This document shows, one piece after another, positions 42,569 to 53,129 of a stretch of 64,000 nucleotides of DNA. Origin of the DNA: Microbulbifer sp. SAOS-129_SWC (lineage in GTDB: Bacteria; Pseudomonadota; Gammaproteobacteria; Pseudomonadales; Cellvibrionaceae); assembly GCF_039696035.1 (NCBI RefSeq), contig NZ_CP155567.1, forward strand, positions 1,476,001 through 1,540,000, in the 5' to 3' direction. The notes beneath the pieces were generated by a model that did no database searches, had not been told where the DNA came from, and was given only the letters and a program-made list of their open reading frames with translations. Position numbers and translations under genes: made by a program. Numbering within the stretch: position 1 is the stretch's first letter; every line of letters starts with the position of its first letter.

Positions 42569-43459
42569 CTAATCGCTCAGCAGCTCCAGAATACTGGAAA
42601 AGTCCTTCCTGCCATCGCCCTGTTGCTGTTTTTTCCGGTAGAGCGCTTCGGCCTGTTCTCCCAGCGGGATTTTACTGCCGGTGGCCCTGGCATTGGCGGT
42701 GGCCAGGCCGAGATCCTTGCTCATCAGGTCTACCATAAAGCCGGGCGTATAATTGCGCGAAGCGGGGCTGTCCATGACCCCGGGGAAGGGGTTGTAAAGC
42801 TCCAGGGCCCAGTTGCGGCCAGAGCTTTTCAGCATGATCTCCGAGAGGACTTTCGGGTCCAGGCCACTATTGGCCCCCATTTGCAAAGCTTCGCTGGTGC
42901 CGATCATCTGAATCGCCAGCAACATGTTGTTACACATCTTTGTGACCTGCCCGGCGCCGTGGCCCCCGGCAAGAAAAATGTTCTTGCCCATGGCACACAG
43001 TATGGATTCGGCGCGCCGGTACGCCTCTTCGGTGCCACCGCACATAAAGGTCAGTGTCCCCTTCTGGGCAGCCGCAACGCCGCCGGAGACCGGGGCATCC
43101 AGCATATCCAGCCCTCTCTCGGTACAGGCGCTGGCCAGTCGCTGCACGGTTTCCCCATCTATTGTTGAGCAGTCCAAAACCAGGCAGTGGTCGTCCAGCG
43201 CCTGGAGCAGCCCGCCAGTGCCATCCTCACCCAGATACAGGCCGGATACATGCTTGCCGGCGGGCAGCATAGTGATGGCCACGTCGGCGCCCCTGACGGC
43301 GTCCTGTGGGCTGCTGGCGGCGCGGGCCCCCCGCTGTGCGAGCGTGGCCACGACATCGGGTACCAGGTCATAGACATTGACAGTGTAACCGGCGCCCACG
43401 AGATTGGCGGCCATGGGGCCGCCCATATTGCCCAGGCCGATAAATGCAATGGTTGTCAT
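42569..43459 (-). CDS. mmsB: 3-hydroxyisobutyrate dehydrogenase
   Basis: 296 residues of the beta-hydroxyacid dehydrogenase family: NAD loop GLGNMGGPMAANLVGAG, substrate motif DAPVSGGVAAAQKG, catalytic lysine in GAGQVTKMCNNML and the C-terminal GSKIPLGEQAEALY. It oxidises 3-hydroxyisobutyrate to methylmalonate semialdehyde in valine breakdown. AAAGGAAAGTAACC, the ribosome site, lies inside the end of the upstream hydrolase gene, and only 2 bp separate them. The operon order mmsA, acyl-CoA dehydrogenase, hydrolase, mmsB is that of valine distal catabolism. Confidence 0.93.
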   Translation of the reverse strand: MTTIAFIGLGNMGGPMAANLVGAGYTVNVYDLVPDVVATLAQRGARAASSPQDAVRGADVAITMLPAGKHVSGLYLGEDGTGGLLQALDDHCLVLDCSTIDGETVQRLASACTERGLDMLDAPVSGGVAAAQKGTLTFMCGGTEEAYRRAESILCAMGKNIFLAGGHGAGQVTKMCNNMLLAIQMIGTSEALQMGANSGLDPKVLSEIMLKSSGRNWALELYNPFPGVMDSPASRNYTPGFMVDLMSKDLGLATANARATGSKIPLGEQAEALYRKKQQQGDGRKDFSSILELLSD

Positions 43460-43461
43460 GG

Positions 43462-44592
43462 TTACTTTCCTTTAACGGGGGTTGGAATCAGGCCGGAGAG
43501 CGGGTTGCGTACCCAGGGCGCGACAAAGAAGGTCTCTATCAATTTGGCTGGCACGTCTTCGATGCGCGGGAACTGCCATTTCGGCGTATTGTCTTTTTCG
43601 ATCAGCAGCGCTCGCACACCCTCGGTAAATTCCGGGTAACGCACGACGTTGGTTGAGAGCAGGCACTCGGCCTGGAAAGCGCCGGCCAGGTCCAGGTTTG
43701 CGCCGCGTTGCAGTTGTTCGTAGATCAGCCATGCCGCCAGCGGTGAACCCGCCTGTAGCCCCCTCTGGGCCTTGCGTAGCCATGCCGAGTCACCGTCGAG
43801 TTCGGCAATGGCCGCGATAACCTCTTTCAGGCCGTCCCTGCCACAGGCGGCCTCGATATCCGCGGCGAGTACTTCGAGGTTGCCCGCCGGGGGCGCCGAC
43901 ACCGCGTAGGTCTGCAGCAGTTCATCCAGAATTGCGCTGTTTGCTGGTCGATTGGTTCCGGACTGCCACTGTTGCTGCGAGAGCTGGTGCAAAAATTCAC
44001 TGCGCTTTCCGGCTGGCGCGGAGTAATTGATTAACCCCACATAGGCGGCATCGCTCAGGTTGATGGATGCGGCGGTGAGGCCAAGAAATAGGCCCAGCTT
44101 GTGTGGCATTCGATTGAGAAAATAGGTGGCGCCGACATCGGGGTATAGGCCGATGGTGATTTCAGGCATCGCGATGCGGGTTGTTTCTGTGCCGATGCGA
44201 TGACTGGCACCAGCGACGAGCCCCAGGCCGCCGCCCATGACGATACCGTTGACCCAGCAGGCAACGGGCTTGGTGAAGGTATGAATCAGGTAATCCAGCC
44301 GATATTCCTCCTGAAAGAAGGATTCGGCATACTCACAGGCGCCATTGCGGCTGCTGATGGCGGAATGGTAAATCTGCTGCACGTCGCCGCCGGCACAGAA
44401 GGCCCTGTCGCCGGCGCCCTCAATGAGCACCAGGGCGATAGTGTCATCATCCTGCCAGGCCAGCAGCTGCCGGCGTATCGTCTGGACCATACCGAGAGTG
44501 AGGCTGTTGAGGGTTTTTTCGCTATTCAGCGTGATAATACCGATGCTCCCCTGCGTGGCCTCGCGGGTGTGAACTAGGACAGTATCGGTCAT
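43462..44592 (-). CDS. 3-hydroxyisobutyryl-CoA hydrolase (enoyl-CoA hydratase fold)
   Basis: 376 residues, the length and motifs of the hydrolase branch rather than plain enoyl-CoA hydratase: AFCAGGDVQQIYH, the oxyanion region NGIVMGGGLGLVAGA and MPEITIGLYPDVGATYFLN with the catalytic Glu and Asp. It releases CoA from 3-hydroxyisobutyryl-CoA before the mmsB step. AAGGGTGCCCAT precedes the ATG. It is coupled to mmsB (2-bp gap). No separate methacrylyl-CoA hydratase gene lies in this operon. Confidence 0.9.
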   Translation of the reverse strand: MTDTVLVHTREATQGSIGIITLNSEKTLNSLTLGMVQTIRRQLLAWQDDDTIALVLIEGAGDRAFCAGGDVQQIYHSAISSRNGACEYAESFFQEEYRLDYLIHTFTKPVACWVNGIVMGGGLGLVAGASHRIGTETTRIAMPEITIGLYPDVGATYFLNRMPHKLGLFLGLTAASINLSDAAYVGLINYSAPAGKRSEFLHQLSQQQWQSGTNRPANSAILDELLQTYAVSAPPAGNLEVLAADIEAACGRDGLKEVIAAIAELDGDSAWLRKAQRGLQAGSPLAAWLIYEQLQRGANLDLAGAFQAECLLSTNVVRYPEFTEGVRALLIEKDNTPKWQFPRIEDVPAKLIETFFVAPWVRNPLSGLIPTPVKGK

Positions 44593-44720
44593 ATGGGCAC
44601 CCTTGTAGTGTTTGCGAAGCTCGATTGGATTTTTTCCGCGGCATTCAAGTCAGGGATGCTTTTCTCGATCTGTCGGTATGTGTTGTGGTGCAGACGGGTG
44701 GATCCGGCCAGTAAATGGTT

Positions 44721-45881
44721 TCACTTCAGCAGGCCGGCGTGATGCTCGGACAAGAGGTGCCGGGCTATGACCAGTCGCATGATTTCATTGGTGCCCTCGA
44801 GAATGCGATGCACTCTGGTGTCGCGGAAATAGCGCTCGATGGGGTATTCGCGGATATAACCGTAGCCTCCATGCAGCTGGATTGCCTCGTCGCAGATCTG
44901 GAAGCCGGCATCTGTGGCAAAGCGTTTGGCCATGGCGCAGAAGCTGGTTTTATCCGGTGCGTCGCTATCCAGCTTGGATGCGGCGAGCCTGATCATCTGC
45001 CGGGACGCGATCAGCTGCGTTGTCATGTCGGCGAGTTTGAACTGGGTGTTCTGGAAGTCTGCCAGGGCCTGGCCGAACTGCCGGCGCTCTTTGACATGGC
45101 TCACCGATAAATCCAGGCAGGCGCGCGCCGCACCGACAGAGCAGGCGGCAATATTGATTCGGCCACCGTCTAACCCCTCCATGGCAAGCTTGAAGCCCTG
45201 TCCCTCATCGGCGAGCAGATTGGTCGCAGGCACGCGCACATTTTCGAAGCTGATGGTTCGTGTCGGCTGGCTATGCCAGCCCAGTTTTTCTTCAGCCTTG
45301 CCGTAGTCCACCCCCTCGGTATCGGCGGGAATGGCGATGCAGCTAATGCCCCTCGGCCCCGGTTCCCCGGTGCGTACCATTGTAATCAGGAGGTCCGTCT
45401 CGCCGGCACCGGAAATAAAGCACTTGCTGCCGTTAATGACATAAGTGTCGCCATCCCGCGTTGCCCTGGTGGTGAGCGAGCCCGCGTCGGAACCCGCTCC
45501 CGGCTCGGTCAGGCAGTAGCTCGCCAGCTTGCGACCTGATGCCAGCGCCTCGGACCACTCTGACCTGAGTAGATCGCTGCCGTGACGCGCGAGCATGTTG
45601 AATGCCATATTGTGAATGCTGACAAAGGCGGCAGTCGATGTGCAGCCTGCAGCCAGTTCTTCTATGACCAGTGTGCTATCCAACCGGCTGAGGCCGATAC
45701 CACCGGCCTCGACCGGAGCATACAGGGACATAAAGCCCATGCTCCCGGCCTCAACAAACAGCGCCTTTGGAAACAGGTGTTCGGCATCCCAGCGCGCCGC
45801 GCAGGGTGCCATGGAGTTTTGCGCGAATTTACGTGCGGCATCCCGAAAAGCGGCCTGATCTTCTGAGAGTTCGTAATTCAT
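44721..45881 (-). CDS. Acyl-CoA dehydrogenase, probably isobutyryl-CoA dehydrogenase
   Basis: 386 residues; FAD motif CLTEPGAGSDAGSLTTRA, FISGAGETDLLITMVRTG, the catalytic-glutamate helix near RILEGTNEIMRL, and QLHGGYGYIREYPIERYFRD. The length and operon position between mmsA and the hydroxyisobutyryl-CoA hydrolase make isobutyryl-CoA the probable substrate (valine branch). Sequence alone would allow other short branched acyl-CoAs. It is separated from mmsA by 77 bp and from the hydrolase by 128 bp on the same strand. Confidence 0.9.
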   Translation of the reverse strand: MNYELSEDQAAFRDAARKFAQNSMAPCAARWDAEHLFPKALFVEAGSMGFMSLYAPVEAGGIGLSRLDSTLVIEELAAGCTSTAAFVSIHNMAFNMLARHGSDLLRSEWSEALASGRKLASYCLTEPGAGSDAGSLTTRATRDGDTYVINGSKCFISGAGETDLLITMVRTGEPGPRGISCIAIPADTEGVDYGKAEEKLGWHSQPTRTISFENVRVPATNLLADEGQGFKLAMEGLDGGRINIAACSVGAARACLDLSVSHVKERRQFGQALADFQNTQFKLADMTTQLIASRQMIRLAASKLDSDAPDKTSFCAMAKRFATDAGFQICDEAIQLHGGYGYIREYPIERYFRDTRVHRILEGTNEIMRLVIARHLLSEHHAGLLK

Positions 45882-45958
45882 AGCCTGGCCTGGTGCGTGT
45901 GGGTGGATGGAGAGGGGCCCTCAGGGCCCCGCTCGGACGGCCTGGATCGTTCCCGGCG

Positions 45959-47449
45959 CTATTTCAGGGCGATACTCATATTCGGCGTGGATACCGGGGA
46001 CTCTTTCCAGGAGGAGGTAATAGTCTTGGTCTCGGTATAAAAGCGCGCCGCCTGTTTGCCATAGGCATGCAGGTCGCCCATAAACGACTTTTTCCAGCCG
46101 GTAAAAGAGAAGAAGGGCAGTGGCACTGGGATGGGGATGTTCACTCCTACCTGGCCTACTTGTACTTGGTGCTGATACTTGCGCGCGTGGATACCGGAGG
46201 TAGTGAATATGGAGGTGCCGTTGCCGTATGGGCTGTCGTTGACGATCTCCAGGGCGTGATCCAGCGTGTCCGCATTGAGGCAGCAGACTACCGGGCCAAA
46301 AATTTCCTCCCGATAAATATCCATCTCGGTAGTGACATCGGTAAACAGGGTAGGGCCCACCCAGTTGCCATCCGGGTAGCCATCGACAGTTATGTCGCGC
46401 CCGTCGACGACGCAGGTCGCGCCCTGGTCGATGCCGCTTTGGATCAGCCCTTTTACGCGCTCGGTTGCCGCTCGACTGACGAGGGGGCCATACGCTGCTT
46501 CCGGGTCATTCCAGACGCCGGGCCGAACGTGCTTCAGCCGCTCCGCCAATTCACCGGCCCACTCGATGGTTTCACCCACGAACACAATAACGCTGATGGC
46601 CATGCAGCGCTGGCCGGCGGCGCCTACGGTAGCGCCCACGAGGGTGTTCATCACGGTTTCCCTGTCGGCGTCGGGCATTACCACCATATGGTTCTTGGCG
46701 CCGGCGAAGCACTGCGAGCGCTTGAGCAGATTGGTAGTGGAGCGGTACACATACTCGGCGACGGGCACCGAGCCGACGAATGAGGAAGAGACGATATCCG
46801 GGTGGTTAATCAGTTGCGCTACCTGCTCCTTGCCACCATGCACCATCTGTACGATGCCTGCGGGTGCGCCCGCTTGCTGGAATAGCTCGAGCAGGCGCAC
46901 CGTTGCCAGGGGGACCTGCTCTGACGGCTTGAGGATCATCGCGTTGCCGCAGGCAACCGCCATCGGGAACATCCACAGCGGGATCATCGCCGGGAAATTA
47001 AATGGGGTAATACCCAGGGTAACGCCCAGGGGTTGTACCACGCTGTGGGTATCCACCCCGGTTGCCACGTTCTCGACGGTCTCGCCCATCATCAGGCTGG
47101 GGATATTGCAGGCGTGTTCAACGACCTCGATACCGCGCCAGACATCCCCCATGGCATCCTCGAAGTTTTTACCGTTATCTTCAGCCAGGATTTCAGCGAT
47201 CTCCCGCTGGTGCTCCTTCAATAGGTGCTGGTAGCGCAGCATCAGGCGCGCGCGTGCAGGGACCGGGGTGTCGCGCCATTCTTCGAACGCAGCCCGTGCC
47301 CCGGCAACGGCCCGGTCTACTTCTTCCGGGGTTGAGAAGGGAACCTGTGCCAGCACGGCCTGGGTTGCTGGATTTAGAACATCTTGCTTGTGGGTGCCGG
47401 CACTTTCTATGAACTCGCCGTTGATCAGCAGGGGGACTTGTCTAGTCAT
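45959..47449 (-). CDS. mmsA: Methylmalonate-semialdehyde dehydrogenase (CoA-acylating)
   Basis: 496 residues of the aldehyde dehydrogenase superfamily, CoA-acylating MMSDH branch: starts [13 protein letters not shown], has [15 protein letters not shown], the catalytic cysteine in [10 protein letters not shown], and EEIFGPVVC near the C terminus. It converts methylmalonate semialdehyde to propionyl-CoA. ATG 47449 follows GGAGCAGAATC; the open frame extends 82 codons upstream across the mmsA-mmsR promoter region and is not expected to be translated. It is first in its operon and divergent from the AraC regulator. Confidence 0.94.
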   Translation of the reverse strand: MTRQVPLLINGEFIESAGTHKQDVLNPATQAVLAQVPFSTPEEVDRAVAGARAAFEEWRDTPVPARARLMLRYQHLLKEHQREIAEILAEDNGKNFEDAMGDVWRGIEVVEHACNIPSLMMGETVENVATGVDTHSVVQPLGVTLGITPFNFPAMIPLWMFPMAVACGNAMILKPSEQVPLATVRLLELFQQAGAPAGIVQMVHGGKEQVAQLINHPDIVSSSFVGSVPVAEYVYRSTTNLLKRSQCFAGAKNHMVVMPDADRETVMNTLVGATVGAAGQRCMAISVIVFVGETIEWAGELAERLKHVRPGVWNDPEAAYGPLVSRAATERVKGLIQSGIDQGATCVVDGRDITVDGYPDGNWVGPTLFTDVTTEMDIYREEIFGPVVCCLNADTLDHALEIVNDSPYGNGTSIFTTSGIHARKYQHQVQVGQVGVNIPIPVPLPFFSFTGWKKSFMGDLHAYGKQAARFYTETKTITSSWKESPVSTPNMSIALK

Positions 47450-47693
47450 GATTCTGCTCCGGTTATTGTCTATTGGAGTTGGCCTGGGTAATGATGTTGC
47501 GCGCTCGCGCGCCCTGTTCCGGTGCTGGTCGGGCAAGGGGATGATTTGGTGGGCCTGTGCGACCGACCAAGCCGGTTCGAAATCCCAATCTACCCATACT
47601 GTACCGGGTGGGTGCCGGACAGGCATTGGAGAAGTTGCGAGAAACATGGATGATATTGCTGCGTTTTGATTTATCGGCTTACAATGACGCATC

Positions 47694-48572
47694 ATGAGCG
47701 AACCATCGAGCTGGCCATTGCCAGAGAAAGGGCTGCGTTTCCTTACGCCCAGATTTATTCTTGATCACTTGAGCGAGAATGTCCTGACGCGGGAGTGCTA
47801 CCCCACGGCGATGGGCTATTACCCTGCGGCTGCTGGTCATCACATGATCCGGGATCATCACGATGATTACCTGTTGCTATTCTGCGAAACCGGTATCGGT
47901 GAGCTTGAGGCGGGTAACTTTTGTGGCAGTGTAGAAAACGGTGATGTCGTGGTTTTACCGCGTGGTCTGCCCCATCGCTATCGAGCCGATGATGCAAATC
48001 CATGGACGATATTTTGGTGTCACTTCCGCGGTGGGCTTGCCGATGCGTTTCTTGCACACGCTGGGCTGACGCGCAGCATGCCGCTGCTGAAAGGGGTGGC
48101 TGAGCCGGCGCTAAAGTCCAGTTTTAAGTCCCTGCTCAGTATCGCCAGAACCGGCTATGGAAAAGCTGCGTTCGTACATTCGGCAAACCAGCTCCGGCAA
48201 ATCTTGACGTTGCTCGCAAGGTTGCAGAAAAAACGTGCGCAGCGTCAAAAAGGCTTTGATTACGAGGTTATACGCAATTATATGCGAGATAACCTCGACC
48301 AGATGTTGAGCCTTGAAGAGCTGGCGGCGCTGTGCAACTTGTCAAAATATCATTTCGCGCATAAATATAAAGAGCTGACAGGATATGCGCCTTTGCAGCA
48401 TTTTATCCACATGAAGGTTGAGCGCGCCTGCTTTTTGATCGATAGCACCCGGTTCAGTGTGGCGCAAATTTCCTTTCAGCTGGGTTACGACGATCCGCTG
48501 TATTTTTCCCGAGTGTTCAAGCGGGTGACCGGTCTCTCACCGTCAAAATACCGCAATTCCATGCATCGCTAA
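47694..48572 (+). CDS. mmsR: AraC-family regulator, probably activator of the mms operon
   Basis: 292 residues: an N-terminal cupin-type sensing domain (about residues 1-170, with [19 protein letters not shown] and [11 protein letters not shown]) and a C-terminal double helix-turn-helix AraC domain ([21 protein letters not shown] and [20 protein letters not shown]). It is divergent from mmsA with a 244-bp gap, the same arrangement as mmsR-mmsAB in Pseudomonas aeruginosa, where MmsR activates in response to valine intermediates. The gene name rests on this context. It is the only transcription factor in the window. Confidence 0.85.
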   Translation: MSEPSSWPLPEKGLRFLTPRFILDHLSENVLTRECYPTAMGYYPAAAGHHMIRDHHDDYLLLFCETGIGELEAGNFCGSVENGDVVVLPRGLPHRYRADDANPWTIFWCHFRGGLADAFLAHAGLTRSMPLLKGVAEPALKSSFKSLLSIARTGYGKAAFVHSANQLRQILTLLARLQKKRAQRQKGFDYEVIRNYMRDNLDQMLSLEELAALCNLSKYHFAHKYKELTGYAPLQHFIHMKVERACFLIDSTRFSVAQISFQLGYDDPLYFSRVFKRVTGLSPSKYRNSMHR

Positions 48573-48610
48573 AACGGACGTATCGGTGCCGGGAGGCGAG
48601 TTCCCCGGTG

Positions 48611-49984
48611 TCAGCTGCCGGCGATCCTGTAACAGGGAATGTACTCCTTGCCGGGCAGCTTCATCCGTTGCTGTTTGGCAAAGGATTTCAGCAGGGTGTC
48701 GATGCTGTGCATCAACGCGGGATCCCCGGCCAGTTCGTAGGGGCCGTTTTTCTCTACATTGCGTATCCCTTCATCTTTCACGTTGCCGGATACGATGCCG
48801 GAAAACGCGCGGCGCAGATTGGCCGCAAGCAGGTAGGGTTCCTGGTTGGTGTGCAATGCGAGTTTGCGCATATTCTCATGGGTGGGCGCAAACGGGCGTT
48901 GAAACTCCGCCGAGATTTTCAGTTGCCAATTGTAATAATAGGCATCGCCGGTTTCCTTGCGGTGCTGGCGGACATCCTGAATGCCGGCGGCCATTTGCCG
49001 CGCGACTTCCGCCGGGTCGTCGATAATAATCTGGTAGCGGGACCTGGCGGATTCCCCGAGTGTATTGGCAATAAACTGGTCGATACGGATGAAATAGTCC
49101 GCCGCACTCGTGGGGCCGGTAAAGATCAGTGGGAAGGGGTGTTGCCTGTTCTCTTCGTGCAGGAGTATCCCCAGCAGATAGAGGATCTCCTCGGCGGTGC
49201 CGGCGCCGCCGGGAAATACGACAATGCCGTGGCCGGTGCGCACAAAAGCTTCGAGGCGTTTCTCGATATCCGGCATGATGACCAGCTGGTTGACGATCGG
49301 GTTGGGTGCCTCGGCGGCGATGATGCCGGGTTCGGAAATGCCGAGATATTGTCCGTTGCGGTCGCGCTGTTTGGCATGGCCGATGGTGGCGCCTTTCATT
49401 GGCCCTTTCATTGCACCCGGGCCGCAACCGGTGCAGATATCGAGAGAGCGCAGAGCCAGCTCGTAGCCCACCTGTTTGGTGTAATCGTATTCCTCGCGCG
49501 AAATGGAGTGCCCGCCCCAGCACACTACCAGCCTGGGTGAACGGGTCCGGTTAAAGGTGTCGGCATTGCGCAGGATGTGGAAAACCGCATCGGTAATCCC
49601 CTGCGCCGAGACCAGGTCGTAGCGTGGATCACCGGTAATTTCGCTGTTGACGTAGATAATATCCCGCAGAACCGCAAATAAGTGCTCGGCGATACCGCGG
49701 ATCATCTTGCCATCAACAAAGGCACTGGCCGGGGCGTTTGCCACCTTGAGCTTGATCCCGCGCTCCGTGGGGATGACGGAAATATCGAAGTCGGCATACT
49801 TTTCCAGCAGTTCCTTGCCATCGTCCATGTAGTTCCCGCAATTGAGCACCGCCAGGGAGCAGTTGCGGAAAAGCTGGTATTGAGGGCCGCGGCTATCGTC
49901 CGTGAGCTTGTGGATTTCGTATTTGGACAGGATATCGAATGGCCCGGTTGGCGAAACTTCCGCATCGACGACATCGATGGACAT
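48611..49984 (-). CDS. ppnN: LOG-family nucleotide 5'-monophosphate nucleosidase
   Basis: 457 residues, close to the 454 of Escherichia coli PpnN (YgdH). The lysine decarboxylase-like/LOG core has GCGPGAMKGPMKGATIGHA and the FPGGAGTAEEILYLLGIL signature (PGGxGTxxE). It hydrolyses the N-glycosidic bond of purine and pyrimidine 5'-monophosphates and is tuned by (p)ppGpp in E. coli. The ATG at 49984 follows AACAGGAGGGGCGC, a strong site. It is convergent with mmsR and opens the core genome part. Confidence 0.9.
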   Translation of the reverse strand: MSIDVVDAEVSPTGPFDILSKYEIHKLTDDSRGPQYQLFRNCSLAVLNCGNYMDDGKELLEKYADFDISVIPTERGIKLKVANAPASAFVDGKMIRGIAEHLFAVLRDIIYVNSEITGDPRYDLVSAQGITDAVFHILRNADTFNRTRSPRLVVCWGGHSISREEYDYTKQVGYELALRSLDICTGCGPGAMKGPMKGATIGHAKQRDRNGQYLGISEPGIIAAEAPNPIVNQLVIMPDIEKRLEAFVRTGHGIVVFPGGAGTAEEILYLLGILLHEENRQHPFPLIFTGPTSAADYFIRIDQFIANTLGESARSRYQIIIDDPAEVARQMAAGIQDVRQHRKETGDAYYYNWQLKISAEFQRPFAPTHENMRKLALHTNQEPYLLAANLRRAFSGIVSGNVKDEGIRNVEKNGPYELAGDPALMHSIDTLLKSFAKQQRMKLPGKEYIPCYRIAGS

Positions 49985-50213
49985 GCGCCCCTCCTGTTTA
50001 TGCTAGTTGTTCTGACACTATAAGAAATAGCATATGGACGCCAGCAGCGCCGCGCTTTGTGTCCGTATGGATAGAACACGTGGATGTTGGCCGTGACACG
50101 CTCGCACTTCGCAGGTTTCCGCGCGAGGGCCGGTTTCCTGTTTCTCCGTTGCCACCTTATGCTGGAATTGTGGTATCGCACCGGCGTGTGTCGCCAACGC
50201 CGAAGGAGGGAAC

Positions 50214-50459
50214 ATGAACCTGCAGATACTCTCCCTGGAAGGCCATATCTATCTTGTTGAGACGATTGATGAAAACGGGGTCCACCTGCTCGCCGATCGC
50301 CGTTCCAGGCCGCGTAAGTTTCACTGCCTGGAAGAGATCCGCGATTATTTTCTGGCGCAGCCTTTAGAGGAAGTCTGGCTGGAACAGCAGACGCCCTATG
50401 AGGAGATGTGCGGTCTGTCTGACGATACAGCGCCGCTGCGTATCAGGCTTTACTGGTAG
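50214..50459 (+). CDS. Short DUF6482-like protein
   Basis: 81 residues beginning MNLQILSLEGHIYLVETI, ending DDTAPLRIRLYW. It resembles the DUF6482 proteins common in Pseudomonas and related bacteria, small acidic proteins of unknown role; recognition is from general pattern, not a search. The start follows CGAAGGAGGGAAC, an excellent ribosome site, which supports real expression. No signal peptide or membrane segment is visible. Confidence 0.65.
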   Translation: MNLQILSLEGHIYLVETIDENGVHLLADRRSRPRKFHCLEEIRDYFLAQPLEEVWLEQQTPYEEMCGLSDDTAPLRIRLYW

Positions 50460-50656
50460 CGGAGTACTATTTAGTGTCCGGCTATCAACCAGATTGAAAA
50501 TCCCTGTACCCGACGTCCGGGTCTGATCTCTCCAATGTGTGACCGCAAGTGTGGTAGTGGGTCGATCTCGCTGCTCGTGCGGTTCCTCACGCGAGCTTTG
50601 ATTGACGAAGCGGTGAGACGGTATTCTTGTACCTTTGGGCAATTTGGAACACCTCC

Positions 50657-51175
50657 ATGACACTGGACACCGACATCCACCAGTTGGCTGAGTCGCTGGG
50701 CGAGGAACTGAGCAAGCGCGAGTGGCATGTGACCGCGGCCGAGTCCTGTACCGGGGGTGGCATTGCGACGGCGATTACCTCGGTGGCTGGCGCGTCGAAC
50801 TGGTTCGAAGGGGCAGTGGTCAGCTACGCCAACCGTATCAAGCGCGATCTGCTGACCGTGGAGGAGGGTGACCTGGAAACCTTCGGTGCGGTCAGCGAGC
50901 CGGTGGTGCGGCAGATGGCCAGCAGTGTACTGGGGTTGATGGATGCGCAGTTGGCCGTCGCCGTCAGCGGTATCGCCGGTCCGGACGGTGGTAGCGAGGA
51001 GAAGCCGGTGGGCACCGTTTGGATCGCCTGGGCCCATTCGGTGGGACAGGAGCCGGTGGAGATAGACGCGCGCTGCTTTCATTTCAAGGGCGACCGCGCC
51101 GCGGTGCAGGCGCAGACGGTAGCCGAGGCACTGCGGGGCATGCTGGCACTGGTGCGAGCGCACCCCGCGCCCTGA
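50657..51175 (+). CDS. pncC: Nicotinamide-nucleotide amidase (CinA C-terminal domain type)
   Basis: 172 residues; the catalytic region AAESCTGGGIATAITSV near residues 32-48, VVSYANRIKRDLL and AVSGIAGPDGGSEEKPVG are characteristic. PncC deamidates nicotinamide mononucleotide to nicotinate mononucleotide in NAD recycling. ATG 50657 follows GGAACACCTCC. It is the stand-alone CinA-C form and lies directly upstream of recA, the order found in most gammaproteobacteria. Confidence 0.92.
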   Translation: MTLDTDIHQLAESLGEELSKREWHVTAAESCTGGGIATAITSVAGASNWFEGAVVSYANRIKRDLLTVEEGDLETFGAVSEPVVRQMASSVLGLMDAQLAVAVSGIAGPDGGSEEKPVGTVWIAWAHSVGQEPVEIDARCFHFKGDRAAVQAQTVAEALRGMLALVRAHPAP

Positions 51176-51290
51176 GCCGAAATTGCAGGAGCCTGCCTTG
51201 CCGGCAATCAGCTCCCCCGATTCGCCAGCAGGGCCGGCTCCTGCGGGTTTCGCCGGCAGGCGTTCAGCTTCAGGTTCCAGGTTCAAATCA

Positions 51291-51306
51291 CTGGTTGCTT
51301 ATACAG
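51291..51306 (+). promoter_or_regulatory. LexA (SOS) box of recA
   Basis: CTGGTTGCTTATACAG fits CTG-N10-CAG and the surrounding CACTGGTTGCTTATACAGTA matches most of the E. coli recA box. It lies 56 bp before the recA start, where a LexA dimer would block the promoter. Confidence 0.85.
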
Positions 51307-51362
51307 TAATCCTTCGATAAGCTTGCCCCCAATCAACAATGTTCAAATACACGGGAATGGTC

Positions 51363-52409
51363 ATGGATTCCAACAAAGACAAGGCACTGCAGGCGGCGCT
51401 GTCTCAGATTGAGCGCCAGTTCGGCAAGGGTACGGTAATGCGCATGGGGGACAAGGAGCGCGAGCGCATCCCCGCCATTTCTACCGGCTCCCTGGGTCTG
51501 GACGTGGCCCTGGGTATCGGTGGTCTGCCGCGTGGCCGCATCGTCGAGATCTACGGCCCGGAATCCTCCGGTAAAACCACGCTGACCCTGCAGGTCATTG
51601 CCGAGGCCCAGCGCAAGGGCGGCACCTGTGCCTTCGTCGATGCCGAGCACGCGCTGGATCCGATCTACGCCGAGAAGCTGGGCGTGAACGTGGACGAGCT
51701 GATCGTGTCCCAGCCGGATACCGGTGAGCAGGCGCTGGAAGTGGCCGATATGCTGGTGCGCTCCGGCGCGGTGGACGTGCTGGTTGTCGACTCGGTGGCG
51801 GCCCTGACCCCGCGCGCCGAGATCGAGGGCGAGATGGGCGATTCCCACGTGGGCCTGCAGGCGCGCCTGATGTCCCAGGCGCTGCGCAAACTGACCGGCA
51901 ACATCAAGAACACCAACACCCTGTGTGTATTTATTAACCAGATTCGCATGAAGATCGGTGTGATGTTCGGCTCACCGGAAACCACCACCGGCGGTAATGC
52001 GCTCAAGTTCTACTCCTCCGTGCGCCTGGATATCCGCCGCATCGGCGCTGTGAAAGAGGGCGACGAAGTGGTGGGCAACGAGACCCGCGTGAAAGTGGTC
52101 AAGAACAAGGTGGCGCCGCCGTTCAAGCAGACCGAATTCCAGATCATGTATGGCCAGGGCATCAACCTGATCGGTGAGATCATCGACTACGGCGTGAAGC
52201 TGGGCCTGGTAGACAAGGCCGGTGCCTGGTACAGCTACAAGGGCGACAAGATCGGTCAGGGCAAGGCCAATGCGGGCAAGTTCCTGAAGGAAAACCAGGA
52301 TATCCGCGACGAGATTGAGGGCGCTCTGCGCGCGCAGTTGCTCGGCGATCTGGTGCCGGCGGCCAAGCCGGAAGAGACCGTAGAAGCCGTAGAGGCCCCC
52401 GAAGAGTAA
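51363..52409 (+). CDS. recA: Recombinase RecA
   Basis: 348 residues, standard length. Walker [22 protein letters not shown] Walker B region, loops L1 and L2 ([24 protein letters not shown]) and C-terminal acidic tail ([12 protein letters not shown]). It coats single-stranded DNA, drives homologous recombination and stimulates LexA cleavage. The ATG at 51363 ([13 protein letters not shown]) has GGGAATGG six bases upstream; ATGs at 51339 and 51357 would give extended ends. A LexA box is upstream and recX follows directly. Confidence 0.97.
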   Translation: MDSNKDKALQAALSQIERQFGKGTVMRMGDKERERIPAISTGSLGLDVALGIGGLPRGRIVEIYGPESSGKTTLTLQVIAEAQRKGGTCAFVDAEHALDPIYAEKLGVNVDELIVSQPDTGEQALEVADMLVRSGAVDVLVVDSVAALTPRAEIEGEMGDSHVGLQARLMSQALRKLTGNIKNTNTLCVFINQIRMKIGVMFGSPETTTGGNALKFYSSVRLDIRRIGAVKEGDEVVGNETRVKVVKNKVAPPFKQTEFQIMYGQGINLIGEIIDYGVKLGLVDKAGAWYSYKGDKIGQGKANAGKFLKENQDIRDEIEGALRAQLLGDLVPAAKPEETVEAVEAPEE

Positions 52410-52439
52410 TTGCCGGGAGCATCAATAACGGAAGGATTC

Positions 52440-52916
52440 GTGTCTTTCAAAACCCCAGACCAGGCTCAGGCGCTGTTCGGTGCAGCGCTTGAGCTACTCA
52501 CCCGTCGCGAGCACTCCCGCCGGGAACTGCGGGACAAGCTCGCGGGCAAGTTCCCCGATGCCGACTTCGAGGCGCTGTTCGCGCGCCTCGCCGAGCTCAA
52601 TTACCAGTCCGACCGGCGTTTCGCCGAGGTGTTTGCCCGCTCGCGGGTGCAGCGTGGCCAGGGGCCGCTGCGTATCCGCCGCGACCTGCAGCAGCGCGGT
52701 ATCGGCAACCAGCTGATTGAAAGTGCGCTGGAGCAGGCCGAGGCCGACTGGTTTGCGCTGGCCGCTGAACAGCTGCAGCGCAAGTTCCGTACACCCATCA
52801 ATGCCGCGCTGTCGCGTGAACAGCAGCTCAAAGAGCGCGCCCGGCGGCAGCGTCACCTCGCCTATCGTGGTTTCCCCGCCGATGCCATCAGCTGGGCCCT
52901 GGAAGCCGCATACTGA
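52440..52916 (+). CDS. recX: RecA regulatory protein RecX
   Basis: 158 residues of three-helix repeats, with the family blocks LLTRREHSRRELRDKL, LNYQSDRRFAEVFARSRV and RGFPADAISWALE. RecX limits RecA filament growth. The GTG at 52440 is preceded by GGAAGGATTC; the frame remains open back to the recA stop. It lies 30 bp after recA and is probably cotranscribed from the SOS promoter. In many gammaproteobacteria alaS follows directly; here about 6.8 kb lie between. Confidence 0.93.
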   Translation: MSFKTPDQAQALFGAALELLTRREHSRRELRDKLAGKFPDADFEALFARLAELNYQSDRRFAEVFARSRVQRGQGPLRIRRDLQQRGIGNQLIESALEQAEADWFALAAEQLQRKFRTPINAALSREQQLKERARRQRHLAYRGFPADAISWALEAAY

Positions 52917-53129
52917 GCGGATCTCTACCGCCACCGGTCCCGCCCGCCAGAGACTGAACCTCCGTTCACAGACAGCTTTCGATTAGCCGTTCCCGTTCAA
53001 CTGCTCCATAATGGCGCAATAATCAGCCTAATGAATACCGGACATCCCGGCTGTCAGAGTGATTGAATCCGAGTTCGAAACGGATGCGGCTTGCCCGGAA
53101 TCATGTGAATAGCAGATAGGGTTCCTCTT

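Noticed and set aside
51185..51244. GCAGGAGCC ... GGCTCCTGC inverted repeat between pncC and recA
   Set aside because: The 9-bp arms are separated by about 42 bases, with no T-run; too loose to call a terminator.
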